DNA from: Papilionanthe hookeriana x Papilionanthe teres
Taxonomy: Eukaryota; Streptophyta; Magnoliopsida; Asparagales; Orchidaceae
Direction: 5' to 3'
NCBI GenBank assembly: GCA_022702705.1
Contig: CM040433.1
Location: 24,739,797-24,803,796, forward strand
Length of the DNA: 64,000 bases
A program made the translations under genes and the position numbers. Position 1 is the stretch's first letter; the number at the start of each line of letters is the position of its first letter. The notes beneath the pieces were generated by a model. The model worked only from the letters and a program-made list of their open reading frames with translations. It was not told where the DNA came from and ran no database searches. Below, one piece after another: positions 1 to 11,639 of this stretch.

Positions 1-1842
1 TTTTTCATATTATTAAAAATATTCTTATCACATTGATGGTGATAATGATAATGAATACAATACCATACAATTATGAATTTTGATGATAGCTTGATTTATT
101 TTATAATGAAATATTATTTTTATTTTTCATTAAAAATATGGTAACTCAATGTATAAAATTTTTCTAAATAGAAAAAACATATATATAATAAGAGAGATAT
201 AAAAAAACTAAGAAATTTATAGATCTTTCCCAACCAAGATAATAGTAAAGTTTCTCTATTTGCTTCTCCTTTTTTATTTGTGCATTCAAGATTTAAATTA
301 ATTTTTTGTAATATATTGTGTAGGTTGAAGTGTTTTTGCATCTTTTATTATTATTATTTTTATCTAGTTAATGTTATTTCTCGTACTATTTGATAGACTT
401 TCTTTTATTAATCTATCATACTACTTATATATATATTCTCACTATAAATCTATTCTCAATAAAGTATCCCCTTAATCCCCTTATAACCTAAAAGTAGTTT
501 ATTTTCACTAATTATTATACTGGTCTTGTGAATTGCGAATAATCTTAAGAACTACATCTGAATATTGTGTAGTCCAACTAAATTGTAATTGATCTCCACA
601 AATTATATTTAAATTTCATATTTGTTAGTTCTCTTTCATTTTGAAGAGATTTCATTAAGAGAAGCTTTTATTTATGAAAATTAAATTATAACTATAATAA
701 TATAAAAGAATATTTGTAAAATAACTTAAGAGAAGCTTTTATTTATGGAAAAGATAGTCGCACTATAACAATAAATGGTATTTTTATAGATAAGTAAACC
801 TTATTCTATGAAGCTTCTTAAGAACTACATCTGATTATAGATACAAAACCTTATTCTATGAAAAATTAACTTCATCTTTTATAAAAAAGCTAACTACCCT
901 AAAACTTAATCTAATAAGCTTTGTTCTAACCCATTAGATAATCTATGATATGCATCGACCTGAAATTTTAAGTTTTTCTCTCTATCTTGAAAAATGTGCT
1001 TCATCACATATGCAAGCAACATGAAGCTCTTTATCTTATTCTTCATCATCATGTATTCAAAGATGTCAAATCTACAATTTTAATTAAAAAGCCAACCCAA
1101 AAGAACAATTAATAATGCATAGGTTCTTGGGTAGCATTATGCATTCTTCAATATTATATAAAGCAAGATAAAAATTTGTTAAAAAAATGAACAATACAAC
1201 ACATTGCATTTATATGGCTCTTTTTTTTTGAAATTCTAAGAACTAAATATAAACCAATAGAATTTTATTTTGCTATACAACTAGTTATGTCATTGGTGTA
1301 TTTAATTGATGAAATCACTACCTACACCAATTTTGCCTCATTTGAAGTTACATATAATCTAAGATTTAAAGTAGGACTATTATTCTTCATTGAATGGATA
1401 GAGATGATCAATGACATAAAACTTTATTGGCTTGTGCCTTTTATTCGATTGACTTAAGAAATATTTGATTACATACTACTTATTAACCTTCTTTTTAAAT
1501 AACATAAATTTAATGTCAACTTTATTTCTAAACTATTTAGATTTTTCAGTAGCTTGAGTCTCTTCCATTTAGAATTTATCTCAGTTTACTAGTAGATTTA
1601 ACATAAAGGTCCTCCACACTAACGTGTGTATCACAATCAATATTTTTATTTTCTCTATGCATAAACTCAATTGAAGCAACTAATTTATGCTCTAATTGGA
1701 GTCTATTATTCTTCATCATTCTAATTATATAAAAAATATTAAAATGAACTAAAAGTAGATATGGACTTATCCTCATTTCTTTCTCTATGCATATTATCCT
1801 CTTATTCATTCTTATTGTGACATCCACACTCTTGTATAATGT

Positions 1843-1880
<38 letters not shown>

Positions 1881-3340
1881 CAATTAGGAGAAAGGCTAAA
1901 GAAAAGTACATATAATAGATTTATGAAAAAAAAATTAGATTAAGTTTGAGTACTTATATATCAAATAAAATAATATAATATTTAGGTTACTTTCTATCAT
2001 TAATTAATATAAACTAATAGTTAAATACTTAAAATGTAATAACATGCAAGTAACTTTCATTCCTTTTAGTAAGAAGTGGTAAAAAATAATTGCTTATGAG
2101 CTTTTCTTCAAAAATTTCAATATTTATCTCTCTATCTTTAGGAATGACTCCAAATGCAGTGTTATATAATGATATGACAAATCCATTATAGTGTGAGAGG
2201 TTGAGGCTTTATTTTGAGTCTTCTATTCCACTTTTGGATATTCCTCTCAATGTAAATCATATCCTTATTCGAAAAAAATTCTTCTTCAATTATTACCATT
2301 GTTTCACAAGAATTATGCTATTCTTTTGTATGGCTCAACACAATCAATGACAAAATAAAACATGAACTTTTGGATATTTCCTCATGATACACTCCATAAT
2401 GCATTCTTAAGCTCTATATTCATAAGTTTATTTTTACATTAAAGTAGTTATGAATGAGTCTCTTATTGATGATCTTCCACTTCAATTTCTTCTTTGAAAA
2501 GAATCATCAAACGCCAAACCAAGAATAAAAAAAAATCAAATAATTTTAAACCTTATTTTCTTATATCTAATATTAAACATAATGGAGAACCTATTATGTT
2601 CTACATCATTAACCTTCTTTTATAGAAGTTAGTGAGTTAAGGACTTGAACAATTAAAGGTTAAAGGAGAAATTTGGTAGCCCTCTCGAAAAGTAAAAATT
2701 TTTAAATTGTATGATTAGTTTTTTGTCACGCCTCTTCCAAGAATAATCAAATTGGATGTTTGTATCTATAGCAAAGCAAATCAATTAAAATCAATTACAT
2801 ATAAGATAAAGGTGAAAAAAAAGGTTCAATGCCTATGCTTTAACCTCATTTGAATTTTGTTTCAAACTTAATTTTTGTAGCAAATGTTCAAACCCTCTAA
2901 AGGTTGAATGACGTTTGAATAGATTTTTTGCTTAATTTAATTTAGATTTGAACATTGCTTGAACTTAGGGGCTACTAATTACTTGCATGTTTTTTATTTT
3001 TTTGGTTTGGTTAAGTACATGTAAAGTAAAGTATAAAAATAATGTATTCTTAATACTTGTGTAAATGGAATGCATAAATATTATTTTTCTCGTTACTATA
3101 TCATACATGTTTTATAAAATTGTGCGTAATCATTTTTATTTGTATAATATTTCATCATAAAAATAAATTAAAATATATACATTATAAAATATATTTAATA
3201 ATTTATAAAATTTTTATAAGCTTATATAGCATTCAATTCTTATGTATTTACATATTTAACACACTGACTTCAATCTTTACATGCATACCACCTTACATAT
3301 GCATACCACCTTATATGTGTATGAAATGGTGTATGAATTA
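1..3340. other. AT-rich intergenic DNA, no gene seen
   Basis: No coding frame with recognisable protein content is present on either strand; the small ORFs are AT-rich chance frames. Visible local structure: short dispersed duplications (a 17-bp block starting cttaagaactac at 544-560 and 817-833; a 20-bp block starting aagagaagctt at 657-676 and 728-747) and an uninterrupted run of 33 T at 1844-1876. None of these has flanking target duplications that I could find. Confidence 0.7.
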
Positions 3341-5400
3341 GGTCAGGGAGAATTTTGGCAGTGTTTGGGCAAGATTTTGGTTGAGCACTTTTTTTGGTTG
3401 TGGAGGAGGTGAGCTTAAATAACCATGGCTGGGGTGGCTGCCAGGGCTCTAATTGAGGTGCAATGCATTGCCTAGGTGGAGTGCTGAAGAGCTCCCATGG
3501 TAATTCAGGGCTGAGCTGGCCATGAGGTGGAGTTTGGGTTTGGCCAATAAGGTGGCTCTCGGTTTGGACTCCTCCAGCGAGCGACTAGGTCGGCCGGCCA
3601 GGCCTGGGGAGGTGGCCAGTGGGTCAGGTGAGCCAGTGGGCAGGCCATGAGTGCAATGGGTTTTAATGGTTAAGGCATTATGGCAAACATCCCTTAGATT
3701 TAACCATTTAAAGGAAGAAATCCCCTAATTTAGGGGGCCTTTAGTTCATGGATCCACTAGGGTGGGCTAGGTGGGTCCAGCTAAGTCCCTAAAGTCAATT
3801 AAGTGGTTGTAGAGGGGTTGGTTTGGTCACATTTGGTTCAATTTGGTTAAGTTTGGTTATAGGTTCCATTTTGGGTCACATGGGTCAATGTTGGGATAAG
3901 TTGGGTTTGGGCTTGGGTTAAGCCCAAATTATAGAGCAATAAGGTGTATATGATTGCCATGAATGGTTTAGAGAAAGATTGAAGTGGTTTTGGATTGGTT
4001 TGGGGGATCAATTTGGCATGATTTGAGATTTTGATTAATTTCGGGCATGTTGGGTTAGCTTGGGATTAGGTGAGGCTAAGGTTGGGTCCAAGGACAATTG
4101 AAGGTTCCAAATGGTCTAGGGGGATGTTATAAAGAGTTCCTAACATCAATTAGATGGAAATTTTGGGAGTAGGGCAATCAATTTGGGGAATTTTGGAGAT
4201 GTGTTCAATTTTGGCCAAAATTGGGTATTTTTGGTTTAAGTGGGTTTGAGTGAGTCTTGGATCCAAATTGGGGGTAATTTATGGTTCAATTTAGTTTATG
4301 GGAGTATTATGAAGAGTTTGGGATTGAAATTTGGGAAAATTGGTTGACATTGGGTCAAATTTAGGGTGAATTGGGCATGAGGTCAAAATTGGGGATTTTG
4401 GATTTATGTTGAAATTAAACTTAAATGTTGATCAATTTGAGCTTTTATTTGGTTTATATTGGCATTGGAGATGTTGGATTAAAGTTTGAAATTTAAATTG
4501 GGCAAGATTGGGGTCAATTGGGTGGACATTGGGTTCAATTTGAGCACTTTTGGGTTAAATGAGTCAAATTGGGGCTTTTGGTTAATTTGGGCTAAATTGG
4601 CCAAATTGGGTCATGTTGTAGTTGAGAGAAATGAAATTGGGAATATTTTGAAGGTTTTCGAAATTTATGGGAATTTTTGGAATTTTGGGCTAAGAGGGGC
4701 ATTTTGGTCATTTTGGGTTTTTTTTGGGAAATTTGGCAATTTTGGGTAACTTTGGTTAATTTGAGTCTAGGAAGTATTTTGGAATAATTTTTTGAGAAAA
4801 ATGGGTAATATGGGTGATTTGGAAAATTTTGGGCGATTTTAGGGTTTTTGGGTATTTTGGATAGATTTTGGGGGAATGGGTCAAAAATTGAAATTTTGGA
4901 AAAAATTGAAATTTTGGAAAAAATTTAGATTGGTTGAAAGTGAGTAATATGAAATTGTTTAGGTTGAACTATGGACAAAGGTCACCCTCATTTGGTCATC
5001 TATGTGTTGGTACTAGCCAAACCCTAGCCTGAGGCTAAGAGCTTGGGAAAACCACTTACATTTCCAAAGAGTTAAGGGATCAAAGGAGATGTGCTTTGTT
5101 TAGGGTTGTGAGTGTGTAGTGTAAGTGTGGTATAAGCTCCAGACCTCCCATGGTAGATCCTAAGGTCTGACCACCTATAGGAGACTTCCGTTGGGCTTCC
5201 TTATGCTTGGTCTCTTTTTCCCAAAAGTTGGAGTTTAGGCCTTAAGCATATAAAAACTCCCAGTGAAGTGAGAAAAGTTTGAATTTCTAAGGGAAAGGAT
5301 TTCATGGCTAGTCTTCTAATAAAGTCACCAGAAGAACTATATGGCTAGACCCTAGGCTATTCTAAAGAAAGACTACATCTCAACAAAAAGTGAGGTCAAT
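3341..5400 (+). mobile_element. Family X copy D, 5'-truncated
   Basis: The sequence aligns by eye with the 3' portion of the other X copies: the tttaaat/cttaaata block (about 3410), the G/T-rich tract with repeated ttggg words (about 3830-4900), the closing block with the repeated leader around 5150-5390, and an end resembling the X terminus (gaggtcaata here against gaggtcaaca in X-B and X-C). The first roughly 5 kb of X is missing, and no target duplication can be paired because the left end is lost. The element is non-coding. It abuts the minus-strand gag relic at about 5402, so it probably landed in that relic or was joined to it by deletion. Confidence 0.75.
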
Positions 5401-5404
5401 AATC

Positions 5405-6150
5405 TTACACTCCACAACTTATAAGCTTTGTCATTACCCATGGTTGAAGTCCATCGATGAAGTTAAAGAGAGCATCCTTGTATGACATGTGAGAGATTTC
5501 AAGGACCAAACTACTGAAGTCATTAATGTACTCTCGAATTGATCCTACTTGTTTAAGCCTCCACAACCGGGCTCTAGCCCCATCCCTCGCATTCTTAGGA
5601 TAAAATAGTCTCTTGGGCTCTTTCTTAAAGTCAATAAAGGTAGATATGGTGCACAGTCCTTTCTTTATGTCTCCTTGTTTTCTTCTCCACCATAATATAA
5701 TGGTGTCAAAGAGATAAAGAGTAGCAAATTTAATCTTTGTCTTCATCGGTAATGCTCATGACTCCAAAATATTGTTCCAATCCCTACAAAGAATTTGTCT
5801 ACTTCTTTGGCATTGTGAGCTCCATCAAAACTCTCATGCTTTAGTACTTCGATGCATTTGGCTTCGAACGTATGGTGGTTAATGTCGTTAGTGCTCACTT
5901 GCATAACGATACATCTCCACACATATGTTTTAAGCTGGCATGTAGGTTGGTCATTATTTCTTCTTGAGATTATTATACATCATAGAGCATTTCAATTAGG
6001 TCTTCTCGCATCTTTGTTAATTAGTCTTTCAAGGATTTCTCCAATTTAAGCATCATAACTTTAATTAGGGAATTGATGGTGATGCCCTCCTCCTCAAGTT
6101 CATCCAACTTTTGTCCTAGATCCTCTATTTGGGCTTTTTGGGCATATTTG
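5405..6150 (-). pseudogene. Ty3/gypsy gag fragment, broken
   Basis: Read on the minus strand, this is the N-terminal half of a Ty3/gypsy Gag. It has a charged, coiled-coil-like start (about 6150-6060: IEDLGQKLDELEEEG), then several stops and shifts, then a continuous stretch at 5746-5405 with the capsid hallmark ILWWRRK and the downstream GLQPW motif near its end. The family forms the capsid of the retrotransposon particle. The reading frame ends exactly where family X sequence begins (about 5402), so the C-terminal part, zinc knuckle and pol are absent. The type resembles chromovirus-like Gag rather than the Athila Gags of G1 and G2 further along. It is not functional. Confidence 0.75.
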
Positions 6151-6421
6151 ACCAAAAACAATTTATAACGCCTAACTTTCCAAATATGCGCATAGAGTAT
6201 GTAGTATGTAAAGTCAAATTTCTAAGCTATATGATATCATGTGAGAACATAACAATATGACAGAAGTAAAATATTTAAAAAAGAATTGTCTTTCATATTG
6301 GTAAATAAAAAAAAGGCAGGGTTGGATTCGTAATTGAACATAATGTAATGATTTCATTAAATTTTCTGCATAGAATGAAAAAAATCATAGAAAAAATTAA
6401 TTTCAGATGGGGTGATATGAA
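6151..6421. other. AT-rich stretch upstream of the gag relic
   Basis: No gene is recognised. It could be the leader or LTR remnant of the gag relic in minus orientation, but no TG/CA boundary or primer site was found. Confidence 0.4.
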
Positions 6422-7086
6422 TAGGGCTGTCAAAAAAGCCCGTTGTTCCCGAACTGTTCCTGTTCGGTTCGCCAGTAAGTTCGTATTTGATTCGTTCGAT
6501 AAGCAAACGAGACGAACACGAACAATTTTTTTATGGTTGTTAAACTAACCAAACACGCACAGTGATGCGTTTATTCGTGTTTGGTTCGTTATTGTTTGAA
6601 ATATAAAATAATTTAAAATAATTATATATAAAAACTTTATGATATTTTAAAAATTATTATATATTATAAAAATTTATCATATTTTAAATAATTAAACTTC
6701 TATAAATTATAAAATATGATAAATTATTAATAACAATAATAATATTATAGTATTAATTATATTAATATAAATATTATAATATTATAATTAATATATTGTA
6801 TTATATATTAAAATAAAATCCTAAATAAAACCCTAAAAGTCTTATTCAGTTTGTTTCATTTTGAGGAAGTATGGATTACCTGATGTGTACAGGAAACCTG
6901 ATCAATTTGTTTCATTTTGAGGAAGTATGTTATCAAAGTTAGGGCTGTCAAAAAAGTCGTTGTTCACAAACAATTTTTTTTTCATTCAGTTTGTTAAACG
7001 AACCAAACACTAACAGTGATGTGTTCGAACATTTCAAACACAAACACTAGCTCTGTTCGTTCATGTTTGATTCGTTTACACCTCTA
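6422..7086. mobile_element. hAT-like fold-back element, degenerate
   Basis: The 5' end starts tagggctgtcaaaaaagcc and the 3' end, read in reverse complement, starts tagaggtgtaaacgaatc. This is the same terminal type as the element at 7804-8351. Both sides carry GTTCG/CGAAC-rich inverted sequence. Flanking 8-mers gatatgaa (6414-6421) and tatataaa (7087-7094) match at 6 of 8 positions, compatible with an eroded 8-bp duplication typical of hAT transposons. A second copy of the 5' terminal sequence begins at about 6943 inside it, so it may be two tandem or nested elements. It is non-coding and AT-rich internally. Confidence 0.5.
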
Positions 7087-7803
7087 TATATAAACGTGTT
7101 AGTGATGCATTTTTTTCCCAATAATTCATGATTTGAATTTTTAAATTTTCAGATATTATAATTCTTTACAAATAATTAAAGTAAATTTAACAGGTGGGAC
7201 CATTTCTGGTTAGAAAGCCAGCATTTTCGCTCATTAATCCTTCTAAATACTGTAACTCAATGAGATGCCAGCCTGTCCCAGCTCATTTGGTGGGCAGTGT
7301 GCTGACTCATATTCTGTGTTTCAATAATTGCATGCGCCTCTCCCTCATAAATTATATTTACTGTCAATATATTTTTAGATATTATTGTAAATAAGCATAA
7401 AGTAACAATTGGAGGAAAAATAAAAGCCACAGCCACTTAAGCAGTAATTTGCGGTTATCTAAATGCTTGCTGGGAGGAAAATAACATTATTATTATTATT
7501 ATTATCATTTTTTGTGTGATCGGCCGCACTTTTATAAATTTTTATTTTATTTTTTGTGTTTTAATGTATTTGTAAATAATATATTTGTGATTGGTATAAA
7601 TTAAATTCGATTTGTTCGTATTCAGTCGTGTTCAACTAAAAATGAGCTCGAACAAATAAAAGTAATAATAAATTTAATGTTTATTAAAAAAATACAAAAA
7701 AAAAACATCCATCTTAAAAAAATGGACCTAGGGATTACTTGCATGAGCATGGGTTGTGCAAGCTTTTCCAATGTCATGGCTTGGGTAAAGTAGAGGTTAT
7801 TGA
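7087..7803. other. Unassigned spacer
   Basis: AT-rich sequence with a short ATT microsatellite (about 7486-7505). I see no gene; the small ORFs have no recognisable content. The last 8 bases (7796-7803, gttattga) are the left target duplication of the next element. Confidence 0.6.
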
Positions 7804-8351
7804 TAGGGTTGGCAATTTGGCTCGTTGTTCGCGAACAGCTCGTGTTCAGCTCGTTAAGTAGCTCGTGTTCGGCTCGTTCGAACGAGCCGAACACGAACAA
7901 ATTTTTAAGCTCGAAATGTTAACGAGTCGAACACGAACAACTGTTTGTTCGCTCGTGTTCGGCTCGAATTGGCTCGAAATAAAAAAATAATCATATAATT
8001 ATTTATATAATAATTTATTATATATTAATATATTATATATATTTATATTTAAGTTTAAATCATAATCGTTTCACGTAGTAGCGCGATTATGCTTCTTGTT
8101 TCCATTCATTTGTTTCAGGTTCGAATCCGGCGTTAGACACATATTTTTCCAATTAATTTTAACGAGTCAATTTCGAGTCAAACATGAGCTGAACACGAAC
8201 AAGAATATTTAATTCGAGCCGAACACGAACTCCGAACACACCTTTCACGAGTCATTTCGAACACGAGCCGATTTCAAACCGAGCTAATTTCGAACGAGCT
8301 GAACACGAGCCAAGCCTGAGCTCGCTCAAGCTCAGCTCGTTTACAGCCCTA
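7804..8351. mobile_element. hAT-type MITE with perfect 8-bp target duplication
   Basis: A 548-bp non-coding element flanked by identical gttattga (7796-7803 and 8352-8359). The termini are inverted: the 5' end begins tagggttggcaa and the 3' end in reverse complement begins tagggctgtaaa. Long GCTCG/CGAGC-rich subterminal inverted sequences let each end fold back. The 8-bp duplication and TAGGG-type ends are hallmarks of hAT transposons, which would have to mobilise it in trans. The interior has a tRNA-type B-box-like word (ggttcgaatcc, about 8118-8128), but no convincing A box or cloverleaf. Confidence 0.8.
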
Positions 8352-8539
8352 GTTATTGAAGCACACGCACCATAGGGATCAACAAGAGAATCTTCAACAA
8401 AACAAATATTTTTCACAAAAAGACAAACAAAAGAACCAAATTAGTACAAATAGTCAAAAAAAAAACAACACCATAAATCAAAATTGTGATTTCCAACTGT
8501 TGCTGGTACATTGAAGTATCAAACCATAACCAGAGATTA
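8352..8539. other. Short spacer
   Basis: A-rich sequence, no gene seen. It begins with the right-hand target duplication (8352-8359) of the preceding MITE. Confidence 0.6.
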
Positions 8540-9351
8540 AGGGTCAGTTTGGGGCAACTGCAGCTTGTCCAACTTATCCAGATAAGTTGCTTATCAGGAT
8601 AAATGAATCGATTTAGATAAGCTGTCTAACAGTTTAGTTTGTGCATTTGGAAAACAGTTGATTCTGGGTAAATGACAAGCATGCCTCTGTTTTGAATTTA
8701 ATATGATTATTGACTATCTAAATATAAATATTAAATAAAAAAATGAATGAATATATAAATTTAAATTTAAAATATGTTTTATTTGTTAATTAACTATTTG
8801 ATAATTATAAATAAATTTATATAATCAGATAATATATAAATTATTTATTAATTATTAATCATTTAAAATAATTACATTAAATAAAAATAAATTAATCTGG
8901 CACCATTCTCACCCTCCCACACTGGTTTCGCTTAAAACCATCGCCTTCATGGGTGGCTAGCTGGGAAGACAACGAGGGGATCTCGGCATAGAGACCACTG
9001 AAACTCTCATCTTTTTCAACCCTCCGCTCCGCTCCGCTCTGCTCTTACCAGGAAGGCAGGAACGATAGAGGAAGGTAAGCTTGTTCGCGCCATTCTCCGG
9101 TCCGCTCCTACCGCGAACCATAGAGGAAGGAAAGTTGGGAAGACGATGAGGGGATCGCGGCTTACAGGGTGACCGGGGTAATTAGAAGAAAAACGCGAAC
9201 CAAAAAGCAGACCACAGGGCTCCCCCTACGTTCCGCGTCCAATACAAAATAAAAATTGAGTTTTCAAATAAGCTCTCAATAAGTGCAATCAAAACAGTGC
9301 GAGCATTTTTGAAAATACCGCCACACTTTTAAGCTGCCTCGAACGGGCCCT
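8540..9351. mobile_element. TIR-bearing non-autonomous DNA transposon (superfamily uncertain)
   Basis: The left end (agggtcagtttggggcaac) and the right end in reverse complement (agggcccgttcgaggcag) are similar inverted termini, both leading into an AGCTT word. The interior is AT-rich except for a GC-rich block at about 8915-9235 that contains an imperfect duplication (a tgggaagac..gaggggatc segment at about 8961 and again at about 9136). No open frame is present. The end sequence suggests PIF/Harbinger or hAT, but no clean 3-bp or 8-bp duplication could be paired, so the class stays open. Confidence 0.5.
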
Positions 9352-11249
9352 ACAAAAATCATATTCACATTTCAGCCCCAAGTGAAAGTGAAGACCTAAC
9401 CCAAAAATAAACATGGATTATACAAGGTGGCTAAATGAGTGGAGTAACCTAATTTTTGGAAATAACGCCTTCGATCAAGATGCCCACAACTTTCCATTAT
9501 TACAGGTGCATTAGTATCCTTAGATTATTAACCAATCAGATGGTAAGAGGTCTCAACTATTACCATAACGACGAGGAATGTTATCCCTTACTATTTGGTG
9601 GGTTGAGGTGTCTTTGTCAGTAACTACGGGTTAATTCATCCTAGGTCATTTATATAATCAAAGAGGATAAGTCTATTTGTTTTATATTTCATACTCTTTA
9701 CTACTAACTAGGGCTCCTAGTAATCTAAATTATGCTTCTAGACTGAACTATTCAAGGGTATGTGCGATCCTGAGTTTTATTTCTTAGTTGGCTAACCTAA
9801 GGTTCACGATTGATCTACCTAGCAGTGGTTTCCATGATTAAAGTTGTTGGACTTTAGAGTTGTTTTGGGTTTTATATTTAATTCAAGATTTGTTTCAGCT
9901 ACAAGTTTGATGATCATTATGAAAATAAGGTTCTTATTAGTTCAAGTTTTGACAATTGATTTTCTATCCTAAGTTTTTTTCATTGATTATTCCTCCTTAG
10001 TTTGACTTCTAATGTTTAGTTTATTGTTTAATGTTGAAGTTATATGCCAACAAAGATACTTTCAAGTTTTTCATATTTACATTTTTCATTCTTAAGTTTC
10101 ATTAATCACTCTTATTTTTCAAAATTTTTGCACAAAAGAAAAAATTAATTTTTAAAGCTCTTTTATTTCACAAAGTTATTATTACGCTGTGAATGAATCT
10201 CTATGAGGGAAACATGTAAAAATGAGATTGTCCAAGACTTATATGCTTAAATTATAAGCTTATAAATCATATGTTCTTAGAAGAGAACATATTTGTTTGT
10301 GGGCAATACCTATAAACATGCATAGACCATGCATATGCTAGCTATTCATGAGGATTTACAAAGTTACATAGTTTTAGTATGTGAATATATATAATCAGTG
10401 AGCGCATAAGGAAAATTTCTTTTTGAAAAAAAAAATTATTTAAGTTTGAAAATGGTATTTTATGCTTAATTTATTTGAAAAGGTTCACTCAGGGTTTTTA
10501 TTTTTGCTTTTTGTTTTGAAAATAATTTTGTTTAGGTTTTTTTTTAAACAAAGATTTACTTTAGGTTTTGAAAAACTTTTATTTGAGATCCATCTTAAAA
10601 CTCATTTTTGTTTAAGTTTTATTAGTTTGAAATATTGTTTTATTTTATTTAAAACTTCTTTTTAAATTATTAGTTCTTGTTTTATTTAGAGAGTTTTAGG
10701 GGTTCTCTTTTGAAAATGTTTGATTTTACTTTGAAAAAAGTTTAACTTGATTTTTGAAAAAAGGTTTATTTTTGCAAGGGTTTTATTTAAGTTTCTTTTT
10801 GAAAAGTTAGCTTTAAGTTATCTTATGAAAAGAATTTTGTTTAAATTTTTTTTTTTAAATGTTTTTGTTTAAATTAATTTTTGAAAAAGATTTGTCTTTA
10901 AGTTGTATTTTGAAAAAGTTTTAACTTTCTTTTAAAAAAATGCTCGTCTTATGTTGTATTTTGAGAGAGTTTTTCATAAGTTTCTTTTGAAACGGTTTTG
11001 TCTTAAGCTGTATTTTGATATAATTTTTTTTAGAAAATAATTTTAGAGCACATTAAATTTATAAATTTTTTTATAAAAATAATTACATTAACAAACATTT
11101 ATGCAATTTTTTGTTAAGAGAATAATTTAAGAGCCCATTTAATTCATACAAACTTTTATAAAAATAATTATTTTTAATGGATTATCATAACATAATTATA
11201 TGAGCTTTTCAAATATCTCTCCTAAATGCCCGTGTCATGAGAATAATCA
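9352..11249. other. Unassigned AT-rich DNA with low-complexity tract
   Basis: No gene is recognised. About 10440-11040 is a low-complexity stretch in which words of the type ttttgaaaaagttt recur irregularly; the small ORFs within it are products of that composition. The rest looks like worn repeat sequence without identifiable ends. Confidence 0.5.
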
Positions 11250-11635
11250 GTCAAAGTGCTATAACTTGATATTAGTAGATGCAATAAATAATAAAATAAA
11301 TAAAATAAAAAACACAGATTTTTTGTAGTAAACTAAGATGGGAAAAACCATAAGTTGAGAAGGTAAATTCAATATATCAAATTAGGGATTACGACTGAAG
11401 AGTATTTTGCACAAAACATAAGAGGGGTATTTATAATTTTAGCAAGACCCCATTAGAAAGAGAGTTAAAGAAGCAATAACACTTTGCAATCTAAAGGCCA
11501 TGATAAGTTTAATCTAATTGTTGAAACCTTCAATTTGTGTGCTCACAGTTTCCTTTAAAAGCCTCAATTTGCGTGAACATAATTTCCTTATGAGACGATA
11601 ACTAGGACCAATAAAATTTTGGTCACAAATTTAAT
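11250..11635 (-). repeat. Putative 3' LTR of a copia relic (approximate ends)
   Basis: On the minus strand this lies directly after a polypurine tract (complement at about 11636-11647, sense aaggtggagatt), the standard position for a Ty1/copia 3' LTR. The sequence has the A/T-rich composition and a gtgtttttt region usual for Tork-type LTR ends. The outer boundary is approximate, and no matching 5' LTR is present in the window. Confidence 0.45.
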
Positions 11636-11639
11636 AATC

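Noticed and set aside
1844..1876. The 33-T run as the poly(A) end of a minus-strand retroposon
   Set aside because: No flanking target duplication, no Pol III boxes and no coding remnant beside it; a plain homopolymer is as likely.
8060..8145. A tRNA gene around the ggttcgaatcc motif
   Set aside because: The B-box-like word is present, but the T stem pairs poorly and no acceptor or anticodon stem or convincing A box can be drawn; it is inside a MITE.
10440..11040. Low-complexity TTTTGAAAA-rich tract as a satellite array
   Set aside because: No fixed period could be found by eye; kept only as low-complexity DNA.
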